Source: Boothiomyces macroporosus
Lineage: Eukaryota > Chytridiomycota > Chytridiomycetes > Rhizophydiales > Terramycetaceae
DNA length: 64,000 nt
NCBI GenBank assembly: GCA_027604185.1
Contig: JADGKB010000002.1
Location: 248,001 to 312,000 of the forward strand
Direction: 5' to 3'
Shown here: piece by piece, positions 53,270 through 64,000 of the stretch
How the letters are laid out: each line of letters opens with the position of its first letter
Position numbering within the stretch: the stretch's first letter is position 1
Made by a program: the position numbers and the translations under genes
The notes under the pieces: model-generated
Told to the model about the DNA's origin: nothing
Database searches by the model: none
What the model saw: only the letters and a program-made list of their open reading frames with translations

Positions 53270-56200
53270 TCAAACAGAATTCTGTGAGTCCGTGTAATTC
53301 AACAGAGATCCTCCTGCTTTCGTGACTTTCATTGGGGGATTACCAACATCTTCAAGGGGACGCTTGGCAGAAGGATTACCGTATCCTCCACCACCTGGCG
53401 TTTCAATTCGAATCCTATCACCCTTTTGCATAACAGTGGAATTCTTTCCTCCAAAATTCACCCAAAGCGGACCTTTTGCAGTGCTTCTGATCAAATAATT
53501 CATTCCAGCAGCTCCAGAATCACCCCCATTCAGCCCATAAGGTTGAAATACCCTTCTTTCGGACAAAATCGATAATTGGAGCTCTTCCAAAAATTCAATC
53601 TGGTTTAATATTGCTTTTACCTCTCTTACCACACCATCTCCACCTCGGTACTGTCCTGCCCCACCACTATTCTTTCGCAAACTGAATTCTCGGAGAATCA
53701 CAGGATACCGTCTTTCCAAGATTTCTGGATCAGTAATTCTTGTATTTGTCATATGTGTATGCACTCCAGATCTTCCATTCCAAGTTGGACCTGCACCGGA
53801 GCCACCTGCAATTGTCTCATAGTAACCAAACCCTTCGCCTTCCTGAACTGCATCTTTACCAAACGTTAAATTATTGCAGCAGCCTTGCGAAGCCGAGCAT
53901 GCCCTAAATGCTTTGAAAATAACATCACAAAGTCTTTGGGAGGTCAATACATTCCCTCCAACTACCGCGGCAGTTTCGCTTGGGTTTAACAAACAACCTT
54001 CAGGGATACTAATTGAAACCGGACCTAAAGCACCTTGATTCAAGGGCATATCCAAATTGATCAAGCACCTCAGGCAATATATGATGGCAGAATAACAAAC
54101 TGATTTAGGTGCATTCGTATTTGCATACACTTGAGGACCAGTTCCAGCAAAATCAAATGAAGCAGTGCCCTTAGCAGGATCAATTCGTACAGTTAATGCA
54201 ATGGGTGTGCCATCATCCATATAATCGACTGCGTGTAACCTACTTCCAAGAGTTGCATGGGTCTTCTTCAGCAAATCACAAACAGCATGGTACGCATTTT
54301 CTTGTATGAATTTCATATACGCTTGAACAATTGAAAGTCCAAATTCTTTAATCAGCGATTTCACCAGTTGAATTCCACGATTATTCGCTGCAACCTGAGC
54401 CTTGAGATCCGAAATATTATCTTTGATACATCTACTTCCTGTACACCCAGCGTACTGGGCAGGATCCGTAACCAAGAGTTTTGTGATTCCCTTTTCGTCA
54501 AAGACTCCATCCTTGACAATCTGGAAAGACTTGATAGCAGCTCCTTCTTGATAGAGTTCTCTGGAGTTTGGAGGCATCGACCCAGCTTGCATCCCCCCAA
54601 TATCTGCATGATGTCCTCTAGACGCAACGAAAAAGACAATATTTCCATTATCAAAAACGGGAGTAATTACTGTGATATCCGGGAGATGTGATCCACCAGC
54701 CATAGGGTGATTGGTAAGCAGCACAGTACCTTCTTTTATCTTGTTCTTTAAATGCTTCATTTGCCATTTAACTGCTTCTTGCATACTTCCGAGATGCACT
54801 GGTATGTGCGGAGCATTTGCGACCAATCCACCATCTGGCCCAAATAAGGCACAAGAAAAGTCGAGTCTTTCTTTGATATTTGTAGAAATGGATGTTTTTT
54901 GCAGAGTTCTTCCCATTTGTTCTATAGTTTAACAAAAATTACCAGCGATACTCATAAACCTATGACCAAAAACGGACAATAAAATAGGATCACAAACTAT
55001 CTCTGTTTCTGAAACAACCATTTCTTGTTTACCAACAAACCCAACCACATGCTCAGAGGTAACTACAGCTTTGCAGTTGGGCTCCACAGCAATTGTTGAA
55101 GTATTGTCCAGAATCAAAGCAGGTCCAGATATCTCAGACCCTACTGGTACATCTTTCAACAGATATACCGGGGTATTGATTCTTCCAGGCCCCTCCCAGT
55201 ATGCAGAAATGGTATGGGAAGCTTTAGAGAAAGGTTTTCGATTAACAGTTTCCAACTCTTGGTATACCGTGGTCCATTTCACATCCTTTCCGGTTGCAAT
55301 ACTCTTTCCAATTCCTCGAATGCGAATATCGTCCACCAGTATAGATCTATCTGGCAATGTAAACCCAAATTCCTGTTGATAGTTTTCCAAGAATATTTTT
55401 TCAAACTCCCACGAATTTGTAGGTTTTAGTGTCATAATTGCAGTATCAGTACCCTGGTATCGCAAGTTAAGGTATACTTCGGTTTCAATCTTGCTCCCAG
55501 GAAATCCTTGCTGCTTCAACTCTTTTCGACAAAGCTTATCTAACCTCGTGCATGTGTCTTTGATATCCTTCATTTCAGAAGCCTGAAGAGTGTGTGCAGC
55601 AGGTTCTTGAATTTCATAAACAACATCTGCCAATGCCTGACCATACGCAGAAAGTATTGAAGAATATTTGTGAATCAGTATTGTATGAATTCCTAAAGAT
55701 CTTGCAATGGCAAATGCGTGCTGACCACCAGCCCCGCCAAAACACGCTAAAATGTGATCAGATGCCTTAAACCCTTTCCCTTCAGTCAACGCTCGAATAG
55801 GTCTGCACATAGACTCATTTGCAACTTTGATGAAACCATACGCTATTTCATCGATAGACATTTCCTTTGAGCCGTCCTGCTTTGCAAGAAAAGCGTTGAT
55901 TTCCTTGGCAATTTTTTCAAAGCCTAACTTTGTAGCATTTTTATCCAATGGCTCGTTTTCGGATTTGCCAAAAATCTTTGGAAAGTATTCTGGATCCAGC
56001 CTACCGAGCTGCAAATTGGCATCTGTTATCGCTAGAGGACCATTTTTTCTATAACATGCAGGTCCAGGATGAGCAGACGCACTTTCAGGGCTAATATCAG
56101 GGAAAATTTACCCAACTACAAACATGCCATTTCGGAAAAATAATCGAGAGCCTCCGCCAGCTGCTACAGTGTTAATATCTAATTGAGGAGCCTGAATTGG

Positions 56201-57343
56201 AATACCAGCAGTTATAGTTTCAAAAACATGTTCAAAAGCTCCTCCGAAACGTGAAACATCCGTAGAAGTGCCACCCATGTCAAACCCAATTACAGCTTTT
56301 CCATTTTCTTGCCAACTTGTTGTAGCATACCCGACCACTCCACCGGCAGGCCCACTCAAGATTGCTTTTGACCCATTAAAGTTGAAAGCATCTACTAAAC
56401 CACCGTCAGATTGCATAAATTCAACTTTGACCTTTGGTTTTTGCCCATTCAAAGCCAACATTCCGTCATCGAATCCAGAAAAAAAAGAGTCAAGGTATCT
56501 TTGAATACATGGAGTTAGATAACCATCTGCAGTGGTAGAGGTACCTCTAGGTACCAACTTGATCATTGGCGATACGCTGCTTGATATAGTTACGTGTCGA
56601 AATCCGATCGATTTACACAGTTCTTGCAACTGCAACTCGTGGTCTGGAAATGTGAATGCATGCATAAGGCAGATAGCAACGCTTTCAATACCCGACGATT
56701 TAATTCTTTCAAGTCTAGGTCTGATTTTTTCCAATTCTAAATCAGAAATAGTCTACCTGGCGCCTTCAAAATATGCACCCATTCTCCAGTAATCCCTTTT
56801 ACATAACTATCGTCACCTTCAGGTATTTGAACGTTCAATCCTGATGCTACTGACGAATATCCAACAAGGGTAACCCTCTCATCAACTTCCAAAACTTGTT
56901 TGTACAACACGTCTGGTGTAGCAATCGATAAATCAAACAAATTAGGTCTAGCTTGATTGCCAATCTTTAAAATATCACCAAACCCTTTCGTTATCAAAAG
57001 TGCTGTTGGTTCTCCCTTGCGCTCCAGCAACTATATTAAATTTGATGTTTACCGCATTCGTCGCTACTGTTGTTCCCATTCGGATCAATTCAAGGTTAGA
57101 TGTGTCTACTGGTTTATCCCGTGGATGTTTAACCCCGGTAGCAATTTCCAAGATCCTCCGAATACCTTCTCTTGGAGCATCCTGGTAATTATTAGGGTCT
57201 ACTGACAAGAGCTTCACTACGATTGTTCGAAATGGTTCCTGTGGTTTTGGAGATCCCTTTGGATATATATGATTTGGTACGAACGCTATGCAATCGGTAA
57301 ATGTTCCTCCGCGGTCAACACACACCCGAATTTTAGATTGCAT
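53270..57343 (-). CDS. ATP-dependent 5-oxoprolinase
   Basis: Five exons (57343-57053, 57030-56757, 56736-56112, 56090-54943, 54921-53270), introns of 22, 20, 21 and 21 nt, 1329 residues. It begins [20 protein letters not shown], the hydantoinase A start with its ATP-binding DRGGTFTD; further HyuA marks are [20 protein letters not shown] and [14 protein letters not shown]. The C-terminal HyuB half has [42 protein letters not shown] and a final GGGGYGNPS. It hydrolyses 5-oxo-L-proline to glutamate with ATP, a step of the gamma-glutamyl cycle of glutathione turnover. Its start lies only 46 bp after the PDI stop on the same strand. Confidence 0.95.
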
Positions 57344-57389
57344 TTTCAATAGAGGAAATAAGATGAAACAAGTATGATGCAACAATTTA

Positions 57390-58958
57390 TTAAAGTTCTT
57401 CACGCTCAACCTTATCATCAGAAGATTCTGAAGATTCTGCTTCTCCGGCCAACTGCTCACCATGAACAGCATTCTTGATCAAGAATTCTTTGAAGCTTTC
57501 AACAGAACGTTCACCATTGAAAGTGACTCTTTCATTTGAGTCGGCTTTGAATAAAATAATGGTTGGGAACCCTTGAATATCAACTGGGACGTCATTTGCA
57601 GTAGCATCACATTTAGCAATAACAATATCTGAGGTCTTTTTAGCAATTTCAGCACCTAATTCTTCCCACTTTGGAGCCAATTGCTTACAATGTCCACACC
57701 ATGCTAAGATTAGAAAAATTCTTACGAGCATAGAATTCAATCAAAACATCCTTCTTTTCATCAAGAACAAGGGACTTGAAGTTCTTTCCAACAACGACTT
57801 TAACTGGTTCATCGTTTGATTCTGGGATTTCTTCAGATTTGAGAGTTGGCTTCAAAGTCCCTAAAGATTAAAATTATCTTACCTGAAGCGAATCCTTTTA
57901 CAAGTGCTTTGATATCAGCAGCTTCAAGTGCTTTGGATTGATCATAAGGGAACTTTTCGTTCTTGACAGTGTTGTGAATAGCGAATGCTGGCCATTCTCC
58001 TTGTTTAAGTCCAACATTGTCAGCATGAGCACCATACAAGTTTGCGTCCAAGTAGACAAAGTTAATTTTGCCCTTGTGTTCTTTTGCAATGGCTTCAAAA
58101 GTAGGGCCATGTTCAGATCTTTGTTCTGGAGTAGAGTAGAAAAAGTAACCCATTGGTAGACCCATAGACATGTACTTTTCATAGTTTTGTGGACCAATGT
58201 CATCCATAACTGGAGTAGCACTGACCTTGACGAATTCAGATAAAGCATCCTTTTCATATTTACCATCAAAAGTGTTCTTTCCTTCATCGAATTTCTTGAA
58301 CAATACAACAGCTGGGGCAGCAACGTCATTAGCCTTGATTAATTTTTCAGAGGAGGTGGCAGCAAAGATGTAATCGTCTCTAAGGACAGAGGCGACCTTG
58401 TCGAATACTCCACGTTCTTTGCTTCCTTCAGCAAAGAAACCAACAACTACAACTTTGTTTTCTTCAGTAAGTGCTTCAAGTTCGCTCTTGGTGGTCAATT
58501 CAGATACAGCAGGCAATAATTGTTTCTTCATAGTGTCAACGATAGAGGTTGAAGTACGTTGGCCTTTGTAGTCTGAAGGAGTACCATCTCTAAAGATTTT
58601 AAGAGTAGGGAATCCTTGAATTCCATAATCTTCACAAGTAGTCTTTTCAACTGTACAGTCTACTTTGGCAAGTGGAACTTTTTCAAGCAATTCAGTAGCA
58701 GCACGTTCATATTCTGGTTTCAATCTAAAGTTAATTAGCGGTTACTGTTTACAGTGTCCACACCATGGCGCATAGAATTCGATCAATGAGAGTGGGTTTT
58801 CAGTAAGGAAGCTCTTGAAGTTGGTATCGGTTAAAACAACAACATCGCTTTGTTCATCAGAGTGATCATGATCGTGATCATCATGTCCTGCATCTATATT
58901 AATCTACTCAATTACGAGCGGCGGCAAATGCAGCAAGGGCAAAGAGTGAGAACTTCAT
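57390..58958 (-). CDS. Protein disulfide isomerase
   Basis: Five exons (58958-58916, 58893-58746, 58724-57883, 57860-57726, 57703-57390), introns of 22, 21, 22 and 22 nt, 493 residues. A cleavable signal peptide [14 protein letters not shown] is followed by an unusual His/Asp run ([11 protein letters not shown]). Two thioredoxin domains carry [11 protein letters not shown] active sites, each interrupted by an intron, with two inactive thioredoxin-like domains between. The tail is acidic and ends REEL, a KDEL-like ER-retention signal. It forms and rearranges disulfides in the ER lumen. TAATAAA at the stop. The codon bias suggests high expression. Confidence 0.95.
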
Positions 58959-59257
58959 GGGTGAAAAAGGAGTCAGTGTTTCTGGGGTTTTATGTCATTT
59001 CCTGGAGAGGTAGCATGATTTGATTGGCCAACGTATGTGGCGCAAAACATAAGGGAATTCTGCTTGCAAGTAAACTGCGATTACTCAAGCTTAAAGGGGA
59101 TTAGGATATATACATCTTTGGTATGTTTATTTCCGGAGATGGGTTGGCGCTTTGCCTTACAAGTTACTTTCGAGTTTGATACGTAGCTGAATGATCACGC
59201 TCTCATGCTCCGGAGATGTAAGCTGCAAATTTTCAGTATCAATGTGGTCAGAGATAA
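58959..59257. promoter_or_regulatory. Divergent promoter region of PDI and glutathione peroxidase
   Basis: About 300 bp, no ORF or RNA gene. Two copies of TCCGGAGATG (near 59143 and 59208; each differs by at most one base in its flank) and an ATTGG (inverted CCAAT) box near 59021 are visible. These could serve redox or unfolded-protein regulation of the two flanking redox genes; that is inference only. Confidence 0.4.
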
Positions 59258-59842
59258 ATGACTAAACAAAGCCTGCATAAATTTCCCAGAATGTTGAGAA
59301 GATTTTCCACTCTGAAAAAAATGTCAGAAATATACAACTTCAAAGTCAAAGATCTATTTCAACGAGACTACGACCTTGCAGCTCTTAAAGACAAAGTAGT
59401 AGTGGTATTCAATACCGCTTCAAAATGCGGTTTTACCCCTCAACTCGAAGATTTTGAAAAGTTGTACAAAAAGCATAAAGATAACGGACTGGTAATCCTC
59501 GCGTTTCCTTGCAATCAAGTACGAAATTTCTAATCTAGTTCGCCAACCAGGAACCGGGGAATGCAGAAGACATTATTGAGGTTTGCGAACGAAATTATGG
59601 AGTTACTTTTCCAGTGATGGAAAAAATAGATGTAAACGGTGATAACGCTCATCCACTGTTTGAATACTTGAAGAAGGAAAAGCCTGGTATCTTGGGATTG
59701 AAGCGAATCAAGTGGAGTAAGCCTAAACTAACCAGATTTTGAAAAGTTTTTGATTGACAAGCAAGGCAACGTTGTCAACAGATATTCCTCCATGGTAAAG
59801 CCGTTTGACATTGAACCAGATATTTTAAAATTGATGGAATGA
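59258..59842 (+). CDS. Thioredoxin-dependent glutathione peroxidase (Cys type)
   Basis: Exons 59258-59518, 59539-59716 and 59736-59842, introns of 20 and 19 nt, 181 residues. Motifs VVVFNTASKCGFTPQLEDFE (peroxidatic Cys), ILAFPCNQFANQEPG and IKWNFEKFL (catalytic Trp-Asn) are all present. The active residue is Cys, encoded by TGC, so this is not a selenoprotein. An upstream basic stretch MTKQSLHKFPRMLRRFS suggests an alternative mitochondrial form; a second ATG at residue 22 could start a cytosolic form. It reduces hydroperoxides in the same redox network as its neighbours. Confidence 0.93.
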
Positions 59843-59899
59843 ATTGTTTTGCACTTTTCAACTGTTCAAGTATAGCGTATCACAATAATGAAACATTGT

Positions 59900-61056
59900 T
59901 TATTTCTTTGCCTTCTTCTTTCTGTATTCAGTGGCTAAAAGGTCAACAATTTCTTGTTCCTTTACAGAAATATCAGAAACGATGGATTCATCTTCCCAGG
60001 TACCAGAAAGCTTAATTGGACCGTTTGGCATCAACAAGATGGTGAACACTACGTGGGCAACATGTGCTTCAGGCTTTTCCAAAACGACTTCATACCCGTT
60101 AACAAGTCTGTGGGTGTTGCATTCAATGATACCCATGCGAGCCTTCTTTTCATCTTCCAATTGTCTAAGAGAGAATGCCATAGTTCCGCAATTCTTTTGG
60201 ATTTGGGAAAAGATTTGTCTGGCAGTGTTCATTTTCAATTGGTAGACTGCATCAGCATTGCGCTTGAAAACAGTGGTACGTACATTTCCTGGCTTTGGTT
60301 TTCCATCACCAGTAGAGATTAAGAGGTCAACGGAATACACTTCTCCCTGTTCAAAGGTATGGGTTTCGATTTCCTTTCTTTGTTGTTCAGATGGGTTCAG
60401 TACAATTTGCTTTGGTCCATCCAAGACGTTTCTCAAGACTTGGTGAGTAAGGAAGCCTGAAAGTCAGTTCTATCATACCTTCAACAGCCTTGCATCCAAA
60501 TTCGGCAGCAATCTTGTCAATTACTTCAGTGACTTGATAGTTGGTGTTTCCTGGCTTGATCAAACGAATGGCAGCTTCAGCACAAGTGGCTGCTGCTTTA
60601 ATAACATCTGCTTTCTTTCCAGTAACTGGTGCTGCTTTGGAGGCACCAACAACCACAGTTTGAGCAACTTGAGATACGTATCCGTCGACATGTGCACCCA
60701 ATTCAATTCTGACAACGTCTCCGTCTTTCAAAGCGAGGGATGATTCAGGATCAGAATCCAATGGAGATAAATGGCAAACATATTCGTTTGGTGATACACA
60801 GGTTGGGAATGCGATACCCTTCTTGACTTTGTTCTTGTTGTAAACAGTCTTTGCAATCTTTTCAATGGTTTCATCACCTAATTTGCAAAGGTCCAATACC
60901 TTTGCTCCAGCCTTGGTGGCATCTACGACTGCCTTGATTGCACCTAAGGTTAGACCGAGATCTACGAGCAGTGATGTCTCCAGCAACTTGGTACTTGGTG
61001 ATATTTACTGGTGAGAGTTCATTTTCATTAACTTCAACTTCTTCGTTGTCTGCCAT
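59900..61056 (-). CDS. EBP1/PA2G4-like proliferation-associated protein (MetAP-fold)
   Basis: Exons 61056-60966, 60943-60479 and 60456-59900, introns of 22 and 22 nt, 370 residues. It contains VNITKYQVAGDITARAIKAV, KKGIAFPTCVSPNEYVCHLS, a GAHVDGYVSQVAQT block and RMGIIECNTHRLVNGYEVVL, all as in PA2G4/EBP1. Despite the aminopeptidase fold the family lacks the metal ligands and works in ribosome biogenesis and at the ribosomal exit tunnel. A Lys-rich C-terminus ends YRKKKAKK. The stop is fused to AATAAA. It is the last unique gene before the duplication junction. Confidence 0.9.
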
Positions 61057-61097
61057 TTTTCTGTGAAAAAAAACCCTCACAATTAGGGCTATTAGGG

Positions 61098-61131
61098 CTT
61101 TTGGACTTGTACCACTGAGCTACTGTATCCC
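61098..61131 (-). other. tRNA 5'-half-like fragment beside two TTAGGG words
   Basis: Read on the minus strand, about 61131-61098 contains TAGCTCAGTGGTA, the D-arm/A-box consensus of a tRNA, but no matching D stem, anticodon arm or B box follows, so it is not a functional tRNA. Immediately beside it (61082-61098) TTAGGG occurs twice on the plus strand. It may be a trace of a breakpoint or insertion. Weak. Confidence 0.3.
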
Positions 61132-61138
61132 GAAAATA

Positions 61139-61277
61139 CAGAATTAATTTATAGTAATCGCGCTGTATTATATACAGAGACGAAATTATAGTAATCGTGC
61201 TGTATTATATACAGAGACGAAATTATAGTAATCGCGCTGTATTATATACAGAATTAATTTATAGTAATCGCGCTGTA
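61139..61277. repeat. 37-nt minisatellite, about 3.8 units
   Basis: Units begin at 61139 (36 nt), 61175 (37), 61212 (37) and 61249 (29, partial). The common core is ATAGTAATCGCGCTGTATTA followed by TATA; unit 2 has a C-to-T change in CGCGC. The first and last units share one 5' variant (CAGAATTAATTT) and the two middle ones another (CAGAGACGAAA). The array ends exactly where the duplicated transporter block starts. Confidence 0.9.
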
Positions 61278-61358
61278 GAGAATGACAAATAATTCGCAAA
61301 CACTTCATTCATGTCAATATACAACTAGTTTCATGGAATTTTTTATTAGAATGGTTTT

Positions 61359-62641
61359 CTAAAAGAATACCCATACTGTGCCCATACCTCCCATCACAAT
61401 ACCAGCTGCTGTAATGAAAAGTTCAACTGCCCATTCGAATTTGGTTAATTCGGAACCAAATAACGACATGTAGCAGCACGATGGGAAAATAACAGATACT
61501 GTAAAGGCAAATACAGATCCTAAAAGGGCCATTACTTTGTGGAATTCAGGGACTGATACTGCAATAAACAAAATCAATCCACCAGAAATGGTAATTGACA
61601 AAAGTCTCCGCACATTCGAGTTCATCTTGAAAAAGAAGCTAAAGATTTGTTCCATTTGCGAGTTGACAGGGCTGATACTTATTGGATATTTTGTAAATGC
61701 ATTGATTGCAACCAGGCCAATCATTAAATTGGTCAATATAGTGTTGTATTCTGGAACTAACGGAATATTCTGAGTAATCTAGGTTAGCCTTAACTCACTT
61801 CATCTTTAGTATCGCTTCCAAACATAAAGTATCCAATAACACCAACAAACCCGTAAATCAGCACGACAATGAAATAGGACAAGTTGAGCAATTTTGGATA
61901 TTTTTCAGGCTGCTTCATGTCATGATAGATTTGAGGAAATACTAGGATAAGAAATGAAATACCAGAATGGCCACAGAATCCAGCCATCAATAAACCAAAG
62001 GATAGTGGTATCGGAGAATACGCTGGTGGTCCTGCCGATACATTGGCGCTGTGGATTATGGAGCCTGGTGATTCTGCTTTGGTGAATCCATCATACGAAA
62101 GAATTCCAATCAGGTTTACCATCGCGATAATTCCAATTAATGAAATATAGGAGATGATGGAAAGAGATCGAGGCCAAGTAGCAGGAATAACCAAACATGA
62201 GACTATGATTTTTACATAGAATAGGTTGTAATGGGGAAACAAAGCAATAATCGAATCAGCGGTCAAAATCACAAGAGCTACTGCTGCAGTGCCCAATTCT
62301 AAAAAGAATATGACACTGATGAATGTCCTCCCAGGAACCCCGAATGCAGCTTGTCCAATATCGCTGTATGTAAATCCAGCCTCATCATTCGCCTTGCACT
62401 TGTTCAAACACTTGCCCAAGTGTTTCCCAGTGTGGTGCGTAATAATAGCATAAAATACTAGCAGAAATAGGCCAAGACCATATCCTGTAATACTGAACGC
62501 AAATGGAAGGGACAGTAGCCCAGTTCCCATCAAAATATTCACAGAGTTGAACAGCGAATTCGTAAAGCTAGACCGTCCGTCGTTTTCAAATAACTTGAAC
62601 TTGTTCCGCAGTAACATCAATTGAGTTGGTTCTTGCTGCAT
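61359..62641 (-). CDS. Amino-acid transporter, AAAP/AVT family (duplicate of copy C)
   Basis: Exons 62641-61963, 61941-61799 and 61778-61359, with the same 21- and 20-nt introns as the gene at 18763-20045 and an identical 413-residue product. Its 3' flank differs from that of copy C only beyond the duplication border, about 80 bp after the stop codon. Function as for copy C. Confidence 0.9.
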
Positions 62642-63000
62642 CGGTAGATTTTTTTAATTTAGGTGAAACCGGAATACTTGCGGAATGAAAAGTTGTTCAC
62701 TTGACCTACTGAACCAAATATTCCAAATCCACACAGTGCAACAAACTGGCCGGCGGATCTGCAATACTATAAATCATGGATATCAAGTCCACAAATCTAA
62801 CAGCAGAGCAACTGAAAATATCTGGTTAAATGAATCGCTGCAGGTAGATCCACCAATTGAACACATCTTCCTATCAGAAAATGACTCTAAATGAATTGCA
62901 AGGATTTGATAACAGATAAGGAGAGTTGCTGCCCACATGCCAAAAACGAGGACCCTGCTTATCTTGGATAAAAGAAAAACTGCAAACCCATTCACTCAAA

Positions 63001-64000
63001 ATGACTGACCCAGAGAGAGCAATCGATATACAGCCAGGCAATCGTCGAGGCTCAGACAGGAACTACGGAAGCTTTTTGGATTTACAAAGGAATACATCCA
63101 TTTCCAATGGCAACGTTCAGCCATCTTGGTCGTCGTCATACAAGCGATCGTTAGATTATACATACTTCAGGAATAGCAGAGCATCAGGTGTTACACTGCC
63201 TAGTATTAGCATTGAAGATCCCAGTCCAAACACTCCAGATTTCACAGATGATGAAAGTCCACTGTTGGAAAGCTCATTCCTCAGGAACCCGAAATTAGCT
63301 CGACATGATGATGTTTTAGGGGACACAGAGGTAATATACGAAGAAGAAGAAAGCCTTATTGAAGAAATTGATCAAGTTCACTCCACTTTTTCACAAACGC
63401 TGTTCAACAGTGTAAATATATTGATGGGAATTGGCATTTTATCACTGCCTTTTGGCTTTGCTATTACTGGCTGGGCTGTAGGGCTTGGTCTTCTAGTGCT
63501 GTTTGGATTAATGACGTATCACACTGGATTGTTGCTGGGAAGATGCTTGGGAGAGAGAAAGAGCGGCCAACCAGTATGTTACACATATGGAGATATAGGT
63601 ATACACAAACTAACAGTAGGTGAAGCAGCATTTGGTATGGGCGGCCGTACATTCATCTGTATTGTATTCTTTCTTGAGTTGTGCGCTGCAAATATTGCTT
63701 TAATCATTTTAGCGGCCGATTCTATCGTTGCACTAGTTCCTTCATTGGATTTAGTTCTTGTAAAATGCGCTGTTGCTTTCATTGTCTTTCCTTTGACTTG
63801 GCCAAGGTCACTGGCAATTGTTTCTTATGGATCATTGATTGGCATCATTGCAATTTTAAATCTCGTTGCAATCCTTTTGGTCGATGGATTTTCTAAATCC
63901 ACTGCTCCAGGTAGTTTGTGGGAACCTGGAAATACCAGTGTGTTACCACCTGCCTATTATCCAATCCCATTAGCATTTGGATTGATTATGGCAGGGTTTT
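63001..64000 (+). CDS. Amino-acid transporter, AAAP/AVT family (duplicate of copy D, 3' end outside window)
   Basis: Identical to 20405-21404. The first intron is at 63599-63619 (21 nt, no in-frame stop). The sequence leaves the window three bases before the end of the exon that precedes the second intron, so the last third is missing here. It is divergent from the copy-C duplicate at 61359-62641. Confidence 0.88.
   Translation, partial: MTDPERAIDIQPGNRRGSDRNYGSFLDLQRNTSISNGNVQPSWSSSYKRSLDYTYFRNSRASGVTLPSISIEDPSPNTPDFTDDESPLLESSFLRNPKLARHDDVLGDTEVIYEEEESLIEEIDQVHSTFSQTLFNSVNILMGIGILSLPFGFAITGWAVGLGLLVLFGLMTYHTGLLLGRCLGERKSGQPVCYTYGDIGIHKLTVGEAAFGMGGRTFICIVFFLELCAANIALIILAADSIVALVPSLDLVLVKCAVAFIVFPLTWPRSLAIVSYGSLIGIIAILNLVAILLVDGFSKSTAPGSLWEPGNTSVLPPAYYPIPLAFGLIMAGF

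Larger units (their letters stand above)
61277..64000. repeat. Right copy of the 2.7-kb direct duplication, continuing beyond the window
   Basis: Matches 18681-21404 at a constant offset of 42,596 with no mismatch or indel that I can find. It includes transporter copies C and D in the same orientation. The near-perfect identity over introns and intergenic sequence means either very recent duplication, ongoing gene conversion or an assembly join. Confidence 0.93.

Noticed and set aside
59258..59518. Selenoprotein glutathione peroxidase
   Set aside because: The active-site codon is TGC (Cys), and the family's Cys form is usual in fungi.
61082..61098. TTAGGG words as a telomere
   Set aside because: Only two words, not in tandem, and normal sequence continues on both sides; not an array.

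Overview
This is a nuclear DNA segment from a very compact, AT-rich fungal genome, almost certainly from a flagellate-stage (zoosporic) lineage. Ssz1, an Hsp70 of the fungal ribosome-associated complex, together with fungal-type Nic96, Nup170, an AreA-like protein and Aa_trans transporters, points to Fungi. A homologue of the axonemal dynein regulatory complex subunit DRC8/EFCAB2 (49754-50370) points to a motile flagellum, so chytrid-, blastocladiomycete-, Rozella- or aphelid-grade fungi are the candidates. I cannot choose among them from sequence alone; gene density (about one gene per 1.5 kb) and intron size make a Rozella/aphelid-like genome a reasonable guess only.

The most striking property is the introns. 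I reconstructed about 90 spliceosomal introns by frame continuity and family alignment. All but one are 19-24 nt; the exception, in ATP1, is 28 nt. They carry GTA/GTR donors, a TTAAY/CTAAY branch-like motif a few bases from the acceptor, and an AG acceptor. Genes are packed just as tightly: divergent start codons can be 29-33 bp apart, convergent stop codons 4-25 bp apart, and about half of the stop codons overlap an AATAAA hexamer.

Layout. 1-5.6 kb: partial 7TM receptor, nucleoporin Nic96, mitochondrial translation factor TACO1/YebC, SAM-domain protein. 5.6-9 kb: ankyrin/F-box-like membrane protein and a SulP transporter. 9-13 kb: MYCBP-like, COA8, pyridoxal kinase, PAF1, PEX11. 13.4-15.7 kb: accessory island with a Crinkler-type NTPase-nuclease gene and an orphan ORF. 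15.7-22 kb: array of four amino-acid transporter (AVT/SLC36-38-like) genes. 22-31 kb: two unknown proteins, ATP synthase alpha, bL21m, CWC15, VPS24, SSZ1. 30.5-36 kb: SMC6 with 14 introns, and an ankyrin protein. 36-45 kb: ZCCHC10, LDAH-like hydrolase, quinone oxidoreductase, PXA/nexin-C protein, a membrane protein, TBCCD1, PEX14. 45-53 kb: ACBP, NUP170, DRC8, tRNA-Arg, AreA-like regulator, and a KDM3-like JmjC protein whose usual iron ligands are not apparent. 53-61 kb: 5-oxoprolinase, protein disulfide isomerase, glutathione peroxidase, EBP1/PA2G4. 61.1-64 kb: a 37-nt minisatellite, then a 2.7-kb copy of the transporter array that looks base-for-base identical (18681-21404 repeated at 61277-64000, running off the window).

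Most genes are ordinary housekeeping: nuclear pore, mitochondria, peroxisome, ESCRT, transcription, splicing and glutathione/thiol redox. The accessory content is confined to 13-22 kb and 61-64 kb: the Crinkler-like gene, the transporter expansion and the duplication junction.
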